Part shown: positions 8,993 through 17,282 of the stretch, piece after piece
Numbering within the stretch: the first letter of the stretch is position 1
Layout of the letters: every line of letters starts with the position of its first letter
Origin: DASQBT01 sp049578545
GTDB lineage: Bacteria > Pseudomonadota > Gammaproteobacteria > Burkholderiales > Thiobacillaceae
Reading direction: 5' to 3'
Assembly: GCA_049578545.1 (NCBI GenBank)
Contig: JBAUMF010000049.1
Location: 38,456-102,455 of the forward strand
DNA length: 64,000 nucleotides
Program-made: the position numbers and the translations under genes
The notes under the pieces: model-generated
What the model saw: the letters and a program-made list of their open reading frames with translations, nothing else
What the model was told of the DNA's origin: nothing
Databases searched by the model: none

Positions 8993-9790
8993 TTAGCTCA
9001 ATCCCCGAAACATAAAAGCTGTCAACATAAAATCCAGGGCAAGAATGGCCAGACTGGACGTCACCACGGTCCGGGTTGTTGCTCCGGACACCCCTTCGGC
9101 CGTGGGCGGCGCATCATACCCTTCAAACAGGGCAATGGCCGTTACCGCAACCCCAAAAACAACACTTTTGATGACTCCATTCATGATATCCAGATGAAAA
9201 TCCACCTTAGCCTGCATCTGGGACCAGAAACTGCCCTCATCCACACCGATCAGCACCACACCCACTAGATAGCCCCCTATGATGCCGACGGCAGAAAACA
9301 TCGCTGCCAGCAATGGCATGGATATTACGCCTGCCCAGAATCGGGGCGCGACAACGCGTGCAATCGGATCTATTGCCATCATTTCCATGGCAGTCAGTTG
9401 CTCGGTAGCCTTCATCAGGCCGATCTCCGCCGTAATGGCGGAACCAGCCCGGCTGGCAAAAAGCAGGGCCGCAACGACCGGCCCCAGCTCACGCACCAGG
9501 GACAATGCCACAAGAATACCCAAAGCTTCCTCCGACCCATAGGTCTGCAAAGTTTCATATCCCTGCAGACCCAGTACCATGCCGACAAACAGGCCTGAAA
9601 CCACGATTATGATCAGCGAGAGCACACCGGAAAAATAGATTTCCCGAATAGTCAGGCCAAATCGACTCAGGGCCGTACCCGAGTGAAACAAGATGGCGAA
9701 AAAGAATCTGGTAGCGTAGCCAATACGCCAGATGCCATCCACGGCCTGGCGGCCAATGCTGGAGATACCTGCGAAAAGTGTTTTAAACAC
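8993..9790 (-). CDS. mlaE: MlaE, phospholipid transporter permease
   Basis: The 265-residue MlaE permease has the conserved Y-F-S-G-V-L-S-L membrane entry, the GMVLGLQGYETLQ segment near residue 70 and the LGPVVAALLFASRAGSAITAEIG core, followed by M-x-x-T-E-Q-L-x-A-M-E. It is the inner-membrane subunit of MlaFEDB. The start is GTG at 9790, overlapping the mlaF stop by 8 bp. Confidence 0.96.
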   Translation of the reverse strand: MFKTLFAGISSIGRQAVDGIWRIGYATRFFFAILFHSGTALSRFGLTIREIYFSGVLSLIIIVVSGLFVGMVLGLQGYETLQTYGSEEALGILVALSLVRELGPVVAALLFASRAGSAITAEIGLMKATEQLTAMEMMAIDPIARVVAPRFWAGVISMPLLAAMFSAVGIIGGYLVGVVLIGVDEGSFWSQMQAKVDFHLDIMNGVIKSVVFGVAVTAIALFEGYDAPPTAEGVSGATTRTVVTSSLAILALDFMLTAFMFRGLS

Positions 9791-10595
9791 GCGCCATCCC
9801 CAGTTTCAGGTCTACTGCATACGGCTGGGCGGGGTAATGGAAAGGCACGGGGCCATCAGGCTCGCCATGGACAAACTGGTGAACAAACGGCAGACGTGAA
9901 GAACGCATTTCCTCAGCGGTGCCCTCAGCCTCGATCACGCCTTCGGACACAAAATAGACATAATCCACGATTTTCAGCGATTCCTGCACGTCATGGGTCA
10001 CTACCAGTGATGTCAAGCCTAATGTATCTGTCAGCCTGCGGATCAGGTTGCCTGTGACACCCAGCGAGATCGGGTCCAGGCCAGCGAAAGGCTCGTCATA
10101 CATGATCAGCATGGGATCCAGCGCAATCGCTCTGGCCAGGGCCACGCGGCGGGACATGCCGCCCGACAGTTCGGACGGCATTAATTCAGCTGCACCACGA
10201 AGCCCGACTGCATTAAGCTTCATCAGTACCAAATCGCGGATGATGTCTTCAGGCAATTGGGTGTGTTCTCGCAGTTGGAATGCCACGTTGTCAAAAACTG
10301 ACATATCCGTGAAAAGCGCACCAAACTGGAACAGCATGCCCATCTTGCGCCTCAAGCGATACAGGTTGGCCTGGTCCAGATCGCCGACAATCTCGCCAGC
10401 CACCTTGACAATGCCCTGACTGGGTTTGAGTTGGCCACCGATAAGCCGCAACAAGGTCGTTTTGCCGCATCCACTGCTTCCCATAATGGCAACCACCTGG
10501 CCGCGCTTGGCCGTCAGGTTGATCCCTTTTAGGACCGGACGGGCGTTATAGCCGAAGGAGACATTGTCGATTTGAACGAGGGCATCGTTTGTCAA
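9783..10595 (-). CDS. mlaF: MlaF, phospholipid transporter ATPase
   Basis: This 270-residue ABC ATPase carries Walker A GSSGCGKTTLLR, signature ELSGGMSRR, Walker B LIMYDEPFAGLDP and the H-loop VTHDVQE. It powers phospholipid transport by MlaE/MlaD. It is the first gene of the operon. No in-frame ATG fits; the frame opens at a TTG (10595) with AAAGG a few bases upstream, so TTG is the likely start. Confidence 0.95.
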   Translation of the reverse strand: MTNDALVQIDNVSFGYNARPVLKGINLTAKRGQVVAIMGSSGCGKTTLLRLIGGQLKPSQGIVKVAGEIVGDLDQANLYRLRRKMGMLFQFGALFTDMSVFDNVAFQLREHTQLPEDIIRDLVLMKLNAVGLRGAAELMPSELSGGMSRRVALARAIALDPMLIMYDEPFAGLDPISLGVTGNLIRRLTDTLGLTSLVVTHDVQESLKIVDYVYFVSEGVIEAEGTAEEMRSSRLPFVHQFVHGEPDGPVPFHYPAQPYAVDLKLGMARV

Positions 10596-10637
10596 AGTTG
10601 AGCCTTTAGATTGTTTGTCGGATTTTACTTCAATCGC

Positions 10638-11117
10638 TTAATAACCCATGAGTTCAACCAGCGACCGGACTTTTTCCAGCGCGGGCAAATGGGCCTCTCG
10701 ATTCAGCAGGAAGAGATCCTGCCGCTGATCGATCGCTTTTTGGATCTCACCCCTTAGCTGTCTTAGGTCCGGCTCCGGAGGAAACCAGAATATCTGCGGT
10801 CGTAACCGATCAGCGTCACTTATCAACGCCCGCTCACCCATTGCTTCGAGGAATTGCGTTGACCGCCGATTCAGAGAATCAGGAGCTTCCAAGATGAAGC
10901 GAAAATTGGCTTGGGTATCGGTCAGCCAGGACTTTGCTATTTCTAATGAACACCTTACCCATGAAATGGATGGTAAATAGACGCAACGAAACTGAGTGTT
11001 GTAATAAGACAACTGCCACTCTTCTGGCAAATCGTCTGGATAAAACCTGGCCTGCCAGTGGATGTGCTGCCAGCCGATTGCACCAAAATAGACGTTATAT
11101 TTCAAGGTTTCAGCCAT
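10638..11117 (-). CDS. DUF72-like (YecE-related) small protein
   Basis: The 159-residue protein contains Y-F-G-A-I-G-W-Q-H, F-Y-P-D-D-L-P-E-E-W-Q-L-S-Y-Y, a pattern like the first strand and helix of DUF72/YecE TIM-barrel proteins, but it is much shorter than the usual 240 or so residues, so it would be a shortened relative. No signal peptide. It lies 42 bp upstream of mlaF in the same direction and could be the operon's first gene. Function unknown; family link is inference from the N-terminal pattern. Confidence 0.6.
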   Translation of the reverse strand: MAETLKYNVYFGAIGWQHIHWQARFYPDDLPEEWQLSYYNTQFRCVYLPSISWVRCSLEIAKSWLTDTQANFRFILEAPDSLNRRSTQFLEAMGERALISDADRLRPQIFWFPPEPDLRQLRGEIQKAIDQRQDLFLLNREAHLPALEKVRSLVELMGY

Positions 11118-11278
11118 GCGGCAATGGATCCTGGATGAAGATTAAAGCTTGTCCTGGAAGTTGCAAGGTTGGGCTGCAATGGAAAGGACAGGCGCCTTTA
11201 TATTTTCTTAATTGTTGTTTTTTGCACGACCATTAGATTAGAATATAAGCCAACGACAATATATAAACACTCGGCCCA

Positions 11279-11306
11279 TTGATAAATTAAGATACTTGGA
11301 TATTAT
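11279..11306 (+). promoter_or_regulatory. Candidate sigma-70 promoter for the Met-rich repeat gene
   Basis: TTGATA (11279-11284) and TATTAT (11301-11306) are separated by 16 bp in a strongly AT-rich stretch, about 55 bp before the start codon at 11363. The flanking 11118-11362 spacer contains no gene I can support. The ribosome site AGGAGAG follows at 11350-11356. Pattern match only. Confidence 0.4.
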
Positions 11307-11362
11307 TAATATAAAGATGGTTTACAGTTTTTAACCCTTTTTCAAACAACAGGAGAGTCATC

Positions 11363-12277
11363 ATGAAAATGAAATTGATCAGTCTCGCACTCGGTGTCTT
11401 AATGGCCCAAGGCGCCTTTGCCAACGGCACGCAAGCCAGCCCTTCCGCTCCGCCGGTTGACTACGCGAAGCACGCCGGTCCCATCCCGCAAACCCCTGAA
11501 CAGTGGCTGGACCGGATGACCGACTTCACCCGCAACGCCTCGGCCTATCGCGATCCCAAGGTGTTCGTGCCTTGGTCCAACGCGGTGACCGAGCCCGGTT
11601 TCTACACCCAGATGGGCATCAACATGATGGAACCCAACAACTGGTACCGCATGTTCGGCTCCATGATGGATCCCCGTTCGATGACCAACTACATGCAGTT
11701 TGCCGATCCCAACATGTACATGAAGTGGTTGGCCGCTTCCGTGGATCCCAACTTCTACACGGCGCTGGCGACCCAGTGGGCTGACCCGGGCAAAATGATG
11801 CGTTGGGCAATGTGGCCGATGGATCCCAAGTTGTGGGGCATGATGATGCAGAGCTTGAACCCCAACATGTATCTGAAGTGGATGATGGCGCCGGTGGATC
11901 CCAAGCTGTGGTCCCTGATGATGCAGCCCATCAACCCCAACCTCTACACCGCGTGGCTGGGCCAGTCTCTCAATCCCCAGACCTATGGCGCATGGGGCAC
12001 CTGGTTGAATCCCTCCAGCTACACCGTCCCCAATATGGGTGGCATGGGTGGACCTACGGGCGGCGCTCCAGCAGTGTTCAACCCCCTTGAGTTCCTGACT
12101 CCTGGCTACGGCCAGCCAGGTGCGGCTCCTGCCGCAGGAGCCCCCGCTGCCGCAGGTGCTGCTCCAGCCGGTACGTTCAACTTCTTTGATCCCAACACGT
12201 GGACCCAGATGTGGAACCCCGCCGCTTGGACGAATCCTGCCGCTGCCCCTGCAGCTCAGCCTGCTCCGGCCAAGTAA
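11363..12277 (+). CDS. Secreted Met/Trp-rich (D/N/E)P-x-x-aromatic repeat protein 1
   Basis: I do not recognise this family. The 304-residue product has a signal peptide (MKMKLISLALGVLMAQGAFA, then NGT). From about residue 64 to 225 there are about 13 tandem units of 12-13 residues, consensus [DNE]-P-x-x-[YWFM]-x-x-[WM]-x-x-x-[hydrophobic], for example DPNMYMKWLAASV, NPNMYLKWMMAPV, NPQTYGAWGTWL. The tail is Gly/Pro/Ala-rich and ends with two more Trp/NP units. The mature part has about 26 Met and 16 Trp and no Cys. It is monocistronic, with a good ribosome site (AGGAGAG) and its own terminator. A paralogue lies at 63262-63954. Secretion is supported; a structural, surface or oxidant-sink role is inference. 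Confidence 0.9.
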   Translation: MKMKLISLALGVLMAQGAFANGTQASPSAPPVDYAKHAGPIPQTPEQWLDRMTDFTRNASAYRDPKVFVPWSNAVTEPGFYTQMGINMMEPNNWYRMFGSMMDPRSMTNYMQFADPNMYMKWLAASVDPNFYTALATQWADPGKMMRWAMWPMDPKLWGMMMQSLNPNMYLKWMMAPVDPKLWSLMMQPINPNLYTAWLGQSLNPQTYGAWGTWLNPSSYTVPNMGGMGGPTGGAPAVFNPLEFLTPGYGQPGAAPAAGAPAAAGAAPAGTFNFFDPNTWTQMWNPAAWTNPAAAPAAQPAPAK

Positions 12278-12308
12278 GCGGTACAGAGTTAGTAAGCGCT
12301 GTACAAAG

Positions 12309-12333
12309 GCCCGACCGAATGGTCGGGCTTTTT
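12309..12333 (+). terminator. Intrinsic terminator after repeat protein 1
   Basis: A perfect 8-bp stem GCCCGACC / GGTCGGGC with a GAAT loop is followed by TTTTT, 31 bp after the stop codon at 12277. It closes the single-gene transcript of the repeat protein. Confidence 0.9.
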
Positions 12334-12352
12334 CTTGCGCTGAATTCCTGTT

Positions 12353-13774
12353 TTAGGCGCGCCGCCAGGTAGTGCCCTGCGGCCCATCTTCCAGTATGAT
12401 GCCCGCGCCCTTCAACTCATCCCGGATGCGATCGGCCTCGGAAAAATTTCTTGCTTTCTTTGCCACCACGCGTGCTTCGATCCTTCGTTCAATGCTTTCT
12501 CTGCCATAAACGATTCCTGCGTCCCACGTATCTGTCGCGCCCACTGATTCGTTCGCCGAAACCGAGTACACATCATCGCCCTGCAAAAAGCCAACGGGGT
12601 CAGCTTGCAATATCCCCAAAATCCCTCCCAAGGCCTTAAGCATGCCTGCAAGCGCTGAGTCTCTGGATCTATTCGTTTCCCCAACCAACTCAAACAGCAC
12701 GGCCATAGCCTCCGGCGTATTGAAATCCTCGTCCATGGCGGCCTTGAAGCGAGCGGCATATTCATTATTCCAGTCCAGTTCCATCTCGGCAGGCGGAATA
12801 TTTTTCAACGCAGTATAAAGCCGGGTCAATGCACCCTTGGCGTCATCGAGATGGGTATCCGAATAGTTCAATGGACTACGGTAGTGGGCACGCAGGATAA
12901 AGAACCGCACGACCTCAGGGTCAAATTTTTCCAGGATGTCCCTGATGGTGAAAAAATTGCCCAGGCTCTTGGACATCTTTTCGTTGTCCACCCGAACAAA
13001 TCCATTGTGCAACCAGTAGTTAACGAATTTGCAGCCGTTAGCCCCCTCACTCTGAGCTATTTCGTTTTCGTGATGAGGGAACTGCAAATCCTGGCCTCCC
13101 CCATGAATATCAAAGTGCTGGCCGAGAAAATGACTGCTCATCGCCGAGCATTCGATGTGCCAACCGGGCCGACCTTGTCCCCAAGGGCTTTCCCAAGCAG
13201 GTTCGCCTGGCTTGGCCGCCTTCCACAAGACGAAATCCATCGGATCACGCTTGTATGGGTCGACCTCGACACGCTCGCCGGCCCTCAAATCTTCGAGCGA
13301 TTTACCGGATAGCGCTCCGTAGGTTGGGAAGGCCCGCACACTGTAGTAGACATCGCCATTATCCGCCCTGTAAGCGAGGTCCTTGTCCAACAAAGCGCCG
13401 ATCATGGCGAGCATGTCAGCCAGATACTGAGTGGCCCGTGGCTCAATATCGGGGGGCAAAACCCCCAGACGCACTTCGTCTTCATGCATGGCGTCAATGT
13501 AGCGGCCGGTCAATTCACCGGTAGTTTCGCCATTCTCCCTGGCGCGCTTAATGATTTTGTCGTCGATGTCCGTAATATTACGGACATAGGTAACCTCGTA
13601 ACCGGTGGTCCTAAGCCAGCGCACGATCATGTCGAACACGACAAACACACGGGCATGCCCAAGATGACAAAAGTCATAGACAGTCATGCCGCATACGTAA
13701 ATGCGAGCTTTCCCTGGTTGTATTGGTGCGAAGGTTTCGAGCTGTCGTGTTAGGGAGTTATAGAGCGTCAGCAT
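12353..13774 (-). CDS. cysS: Cysteinyl-tRNA synthetase
   Basis: CysS charges tRNA-Cys. The 473-residue product has the class I HIGH-type motif in CHLGHARVFVVFD, the zinc-binding residues (YVCGMTVYD, the later Cys in HIECSAMS, and HHENE), and KMSKSLGNF. ATG 13774 was chosen since the family begins MLTLYNSLTRQ; a longer frame adds unrelated residues. It converges with the terminator of the repeat protein and diverges from the TPR gene, leaving about 110 bp for two promoters. Confidence 0.97.
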   Translation of the reverse strand: MLTLYNSLTRQLETFAPIQPGKARIYVCGMTVYDFCHLGHARVFVVFDMIVRWLRTTGYEVTYVRNITDIDDKIIKRARENGETTGELTGRYIDAMHEDEVRLGVLPPDIEPRATQYLADMLAMIGALLDKDLAYRADNGDVYYSVRAFPTYGALSGKSLEDLRAGERVEVDPYKRDPMDFVLWKAAKPGEPAWESPWGQGRPGWHIECSAMSSHFLGQHFDIHGGGQDLQFPHHENEIAQSEGANGCKFVNYWLHNGFVRVDNEKMSKSLGNFFTIRDILEKFDPEVVRFFILRAHYRSPLNYSDTHLDDAKGALTRLYTALKNIPPAEMELDWNNEYAARFKAAMDEDFNTPEAMAVLFELVGETNRSRDSALAGMLKALGGILGILQADPVGFLQGDDVYSVSANESVGATDTWDAGIVYGRESIERRIEARVVAKKARNFSEADRIRDELKGAGIILEDGPQGTTWRRA

Positions 13775-13884
13775 ACCGATCGAATAGAAAAGCCCTGACG
13801 GCGTCAAATTTGACCATGAGCCGCCCAACCTATGCGGGAATTGTTAGAATGCACGGTTGTAGTAAACCAATTTGAGTGTATCAC

Positions 13885-14868
13885 ATGCCTACATTGCGCA
13901 GACTTGCTTCAGTCATTGCTTTCAGCGTTGCATTTGGTGTTGCCATTGCGAGCCCCAACGACGTACAGGATATTAATCAACTCTTTCGCAAGGGTGACCT
14001 GAGCGAAGCCCTTAACCGGGCCAATCAGTACCTGCTGAAAAATCCAAAGGACGCTCAAGCCCGGTTTCTCAAGGGTTTGATCCTGGCTGACCAGAATAAA
14101 TCAGCTGACGCAATTCAAGTGTTTACCGGGCTGACCGAGGACTACCCTGAATTGCCCGAGCCCTATAACAATCTAGCCGTACTTTATGCGGCGCAAGGCA
14201 AGTACGAAGCTGCACGTAATGCACTTGAAATGGCAATCCGTACCCACCCCAGCTACGCCACCGCTCACGAGAATCTCGGTGACCTGTATGCAAAGATGGC
14301 TTCGATGGCCTATGACAAGGCCTTGCAACTGGATACCAGCAATACATCAGCGCAAACCAAACTCGCGCTGATCAAGGACTTGATGACAGGCAGTCGAAAT
14401 CCGAACCCTGTCAAGACGGTCGCTGCTTCAGCTGACGAACCCTCAAAACCTGTTCCGATCGGTAGAGCGGCTAAATCAATCAGCATGCCCCCTGCTGCCA
14501 ACCCGGCTAGCACCTCAACTGAAACCGCCCCAGCTCCAGATGCAATTATCGAAACACTCAAGGGCTGGGCCAGGGCATGGTCTGCCAATGACGTCGATGG
14601 GTACCTGGCCTATTACTCGCCTGATTTCAAGCCCTCCAGTGGCAGCCGCAGCGGTTGGGAAGCCCAACGCCGCAACCGCGTTGCCAATGCCAAGGGCCTC
14701 TCTGTTCAGGTGTCCGATATACACATTCAGACCGTCAGCGCCGACCGCACTTCAGTCAAGTTTCGCCAAAAATACCGGGCCAAACACATTGCCAGCGACA
14801 GCACCAAACGCGTTGAACTCGTTCGAAGCGGCAACAGGTGGCTGATTGTCAGGGAAAGTGGGCGCTAA
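13885..14868 (+). CDS. Exported TPR protein with C-terminal NTF2-like domain
   Basis: The 327-residue protein has a signal peptide (MPTLRRLASVIAFSVAFGVA), about four TPR units between residues 25 and 155 (A-R-F-L-K-G-L-I-L-A-D, E-P-Y-N-N-L-A-V-L-Y, A-H-E-N-L-G-D-L-Y), a Pro/Ala-rich linker, and a C-terminal domain of about 110 residues with W-x-x-x-W-S-A-N-D-V-D-G-Y-L-A-Y-Y that looks like the SnoaL/DUF4440 NTF2 fold. A GTG at 13876 is an alternative start. The next gene has a similar C-terminal domain, suggesting joint work at the cell wall. Confidence 0.75.
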   Translation: MPTLRRLASVIAFSVAFGVAIASPNDVQDINQLFRKGDLSEALNRANQYLLKNPKDAQARFLKGLILADQNKSADAIQVFTGLTEDYPELPEPYNNLAVLYAAQGKYEAARNALEMAIRTHPSYATAHENLGDLYAKMASMAYDKALQLDTSNTSAQTKLALIKDLMTGSRNPNPVKTVAASADEPSKPVPIGRAAKSISMPPAANPASTSTETAPAPDAIIETLKGWARAWSANDVDGYLAYYSPDFKPSSGSRSGWEAQRRNRVANAKGLSVQVSDIHIQTVSADRTSVKFRQKYRAKHIASDSTKRVELVRSGNRWLIVRESGR

Positions 14869-14880
14869 ACGAGAGCGGAT

Positions 14881-16044
14881 ATGCAATTCTTGCGCATCAT
14901 CTTTGGATTAATGCTTTGCGGAAGCCTACTTCCCAATGCCTACGCGCAATCCGAAGCTGAACGTCTGCTGTCAGAGACCTTGTTGGACGTCAGCCTGAAC
15001 AAGATGGATAACGCATGGCAATCGCTCAATCACTTGATTGCACGTTATCCCAATTTCCACCTTGCGCAACTGGTAAAAGGCGATCTGATACTGGCTCATG
15101 CCCAACCCCTTGCCACTCTGGGAAACGCGCGTGCCTCCAAACTCCAACTCGACGATCTGCGCGATGAGGCTCGCAAACGGCTGCTTGATGTCACCCAGCC
15201 TGTTAATCCCGATCTCGTTCCGGATGCACTGCTGTCCGTCACTCAAGATGTTCGTTATGTCCTGGCCGCCGATGGCGCGCGTTCCAGGCTCTATGTGTTC
15301 GAAAATCTGCCAGGAGGATGGATTCGCCGAGCGGATTATTACCTCACCATGGGCAAGCTCGGCACCGGCAAGACAAAAGCAGGGGATAAGCGCTCTCCAA
15401 TAGGCTGGTACACCATCACGTCATACAAACCACGCGGCCAACTGGAAGAAATCTATGGCGATGGCGCGTACCCGTTGAGCTATCCCAATGACTGGGACCA
15501 AAGGGAGGGCCGCAAAGGGTCTGGCATCTGGATACACGGTGTACCTCGCAATACCTATAGCCGCCCTCCCAAGGCAAGCGATGGTTGCATGGTTCTATCC
15601 AATGAAGACCTCGCCAGCCTCGCCAGTTATATTGTTATCGGAAAGACACCTGTATTGATTAGTGATTCCCTGAATTGGGTTGACCCGTCCAAACTCAACA
15701 ATAGCCGCGACGACATTCGCAATGCGCTGGAAATGTGGCGGCAGGATTGGGAAAGCCTGGATACTCCACGCATGTTGTCGCATTACTCCAGCCATTTCCA
15801 GAGCGGCAGCCAGAATTTTCAGGAATTCGCCGAATCCAAACATCGCGTTAATGCGGGCAAATCGTGGATAAAAATCCAGTTGAAGAATATCAGCATGGTG
15901 CGCTATCCAGGCCAAAAGAATCTGGTCATGGTCAGCTTTGACCAGGATTACAAAAGCAACAATTTGAGCGACGTCACCCACAAGCGCCAGTATTGGCAGG
16001 TTGAGGGGGGTGAATGGAAAATGATTTACGAGACCGTTTTATGA
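14881..16044 (+). CDS. L,D-transpeptidase (YkuD) with C-terminal NTF2-like domain
   Basis: The 387-residue exported protein has a signal peptide ending NAYA, a helical N-terminal region, then a YkuD domain with G-I-W-I-H-G-V near residue 220 and the catalytic Cys236 in SDGCMVLSN. After residue 275 follows an NTF2-like domain (MWRQDWESLDTPRMLSHYS). This YkuD plus NTF2 layout is known from the YafK/DpaA group, which can hydrolyse or form peptidoglycan cross-links or lipoprotein links. It lies 12 bp after the TPR gene and likely shares its transcript. Confidence 0.85.
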   Translation: MQFLRIIFGLMLCGSLLPNAYAQSEAERLLSETLLDVSLNKMDNAWQSLNHLIARYPNFHLAQLVKGDLILAHAQPLATLGNARASKLQLDDLRDEARKRLLDVTQPVNPDLVPDALLSVTQDVRYVLAADGARSRLYVFENLPGGWIRRADYYLTMGKLGTGKTKAGDKRSPIGWYTITSYKPRGQLEEIYGDGAYPLSYPNDWDQREGRKGSGIWIHGVPRNTYSRPPKASDGCMVLSNEDLASLASYIVIGKTPVLISDSLNWVDPSKLNNSRDDIRNALEMWRQDWESLDTPRMLSHYSSHFQSGSQNFQEFAESKHRVNAGKSWIKIQLKNISMVRYPGQKNLVMVSFDQDYKSNNLSDVTHKRQYWQVEGGEWKMIYETVL

Positions 16045-16054
16045 GGGCCACGAC

Positions 16055-16546
16055 ATGGTCAAACTGTACACTAGCCTTGGCATGATCAGCCTGGAACTCG
16101 ATTCTGAAAAAGCGCCGGCTACAGTCGAGAATTTCCTTCAGTACGTCAGGAATGGTTTTTATGACGGCACTATTTTCCATCGTGTAATTGACGGCTTTAT
16201 GATCCAGGGTGGAGGGTTTGAACCGGGAATGGCCCAAAAACCCGCCCTCGCTCCGATTGAGAACGAGGCAGCAAACGGGCTGAAAAACGATGCTTACACC
16301 ATAGCCATGGCACGCACTTCCAATCCTAATTCTGCCACTGCCCAGTTCTTCATCAATGTGGCCAACAACAATTTCCTCAACTTTTCCTCCCCCACGCCGC
16401 AGGGTTTTGGCTATTGCGTGTTTGGCAAGGTAACGGAAGGCCAGGACGTAGTAGATAAAATCAGGAAGGCCCGGACGGGCAGCAAGGCCGGTCACCAGGA
16501 TGTGCCATTGGAGGACATCCTCATCACCAAGGCAGAAGTTGTCTGA
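16055..16546 (+). CDS. ppiB: Peptidyl-prolyl cis-trans isomerase, cyclophilin type
   Basis: The 163-residue cyclophilin has the conserved F-H-R-V-I-D-G-F-M-I-Q-G-G motif with the catalytic Arg, M-A-R-T-x-x-P-N-S-A-T-A-Q-F-F-I-N-V and the Phe/His-type core V-F-G-K-V. No signal peptide, so cytoplasmic (PpiB). The ppiB-lpxH pair is conserved in betaproteobacteria and the lpxH start overlaps its stop. Confidence 0.96.
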   Translation: MVKLYTSLGMISLELDSEKAPATVENFLQYVRNGFYDGTIFHRVIDGFMIQGGGFEPGMAQKPALAPIENEAANGLKNDAYTIAMARTSNPNSATAQFFINVANNNFLNFSSPTPQGFGYCVFGKVTEGQDVVDKIRKARTGSKAGHQDVPLEDILITKAEVV

Positions 16547-17282
16547 AAAACCGGCGGAACCAGGTCGCACCTTTTTTATTGCCGACCTGCACCTGACCGA
16601 CAAGCGCCCCGAAATTAATGGGCGCTTTTTTCATTTCATCGAACACATCGCCAAAGGTGCAGATGCACTTTATATCCTGGGTGACTTGTTCGAGTACTGG
16701 ATTGGTGACGACGACCTCAGTACAGTGGTCGCACGAGAAACATCCAGTAAATTGAGTGCGTTGCAACAGGCAGGCACTCCCATATATTTCATGCACGGCA
16801 ATCGTGATTTTCTGCTCGCATACAGATACGCCCGGCTTGCCGGCATAAAACTTATTGAGGATCCGACGCTCATCTCGCTGTACGGTCAGCCCACCCTGCT
16901 CATGCATGGGGACACGCTCTGTACCGACGACCATGCATACCAGTTTTTTCGCAACAAGATCCGCCGGTCCTGGGTGAAATCCATGTTGCTGAAGTTGCCT
17001 ATTTCCATTCGACGAGTTCTGGCAGGCATGGTGCGCGCAGGAAGCGAATCGGCGAAGCAGGCCAAAACTGTGGAAATCATGGATGTGAATCTGGATGAAG
17101 TCGCGCGCATATTCAGAGCCCATGGATATCCCAGACTGATTCATGGCCACACGCATCGTCCTGCGCGTCACGAGCAGGACATCGATGGCCGCCCTTGTGA
17201 ACGATGGGTACTACCAGACTGGTATCAGACAGGCGGCTACCTTGTTTGCGATCATCTGCGATGCCGTCTCGAAAGCATGTGA
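16539..17282 (+). CDS. lpxH: UDP-2,3-diacylglucosamine diphosphatase
   Basis: LpxH hydrolyses UDP-2,3-diacylglucosamine to lipid X in lipid A synthesis. All metallophosphatase motifs are present: FIADLHL, GDLFEYWIGDD, HGNRDF and HGHTHRP. No ATG fits the family start; TTG at 16539 (LSEKPAEPGRTFFIADLH) overlapping the ppiB stop is the best choice, giving 247 residues. A longer frame from 16500 would run through ppiB and adds no conserved residues. Confidence 0.93.
   Translation: MSEKPAEPGRTFFIADLHLTDKRPEINGRFFHFIEHIAKGADALYILGDLFEYWIGDDDLSTVVARETSSKLSALQQAGTPIYFMHGNRDFLLAYRYARLAGIKLIEDPTLISLYGQPTLLMHGDTLCTDDHAYQFFRNKIRRSWVKSMLLKLPISIRRVLAGMVRAGSESAKQAKTVEIMDVNLDEVARIFRAHGYPRLIHGHTHRPARHEQDIDGRPCERWVLPDWYQTGGYLVCDHLRCRLESM

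Noticed and set aside
11503..11784. Extra open frames inside repeat gene 1 on both strands
   Set aside because: They arise from the repetitive codons of the (D/N)P units and have no independent start signals.
11363..12277. Phasin or PE/PPE-like identity for the repeat protein
   Set aside because: It has a Sec signal peptide and fixed 12-13-residue (D/N)P units, unlike phasins; the PE/PPE motifs are absent.
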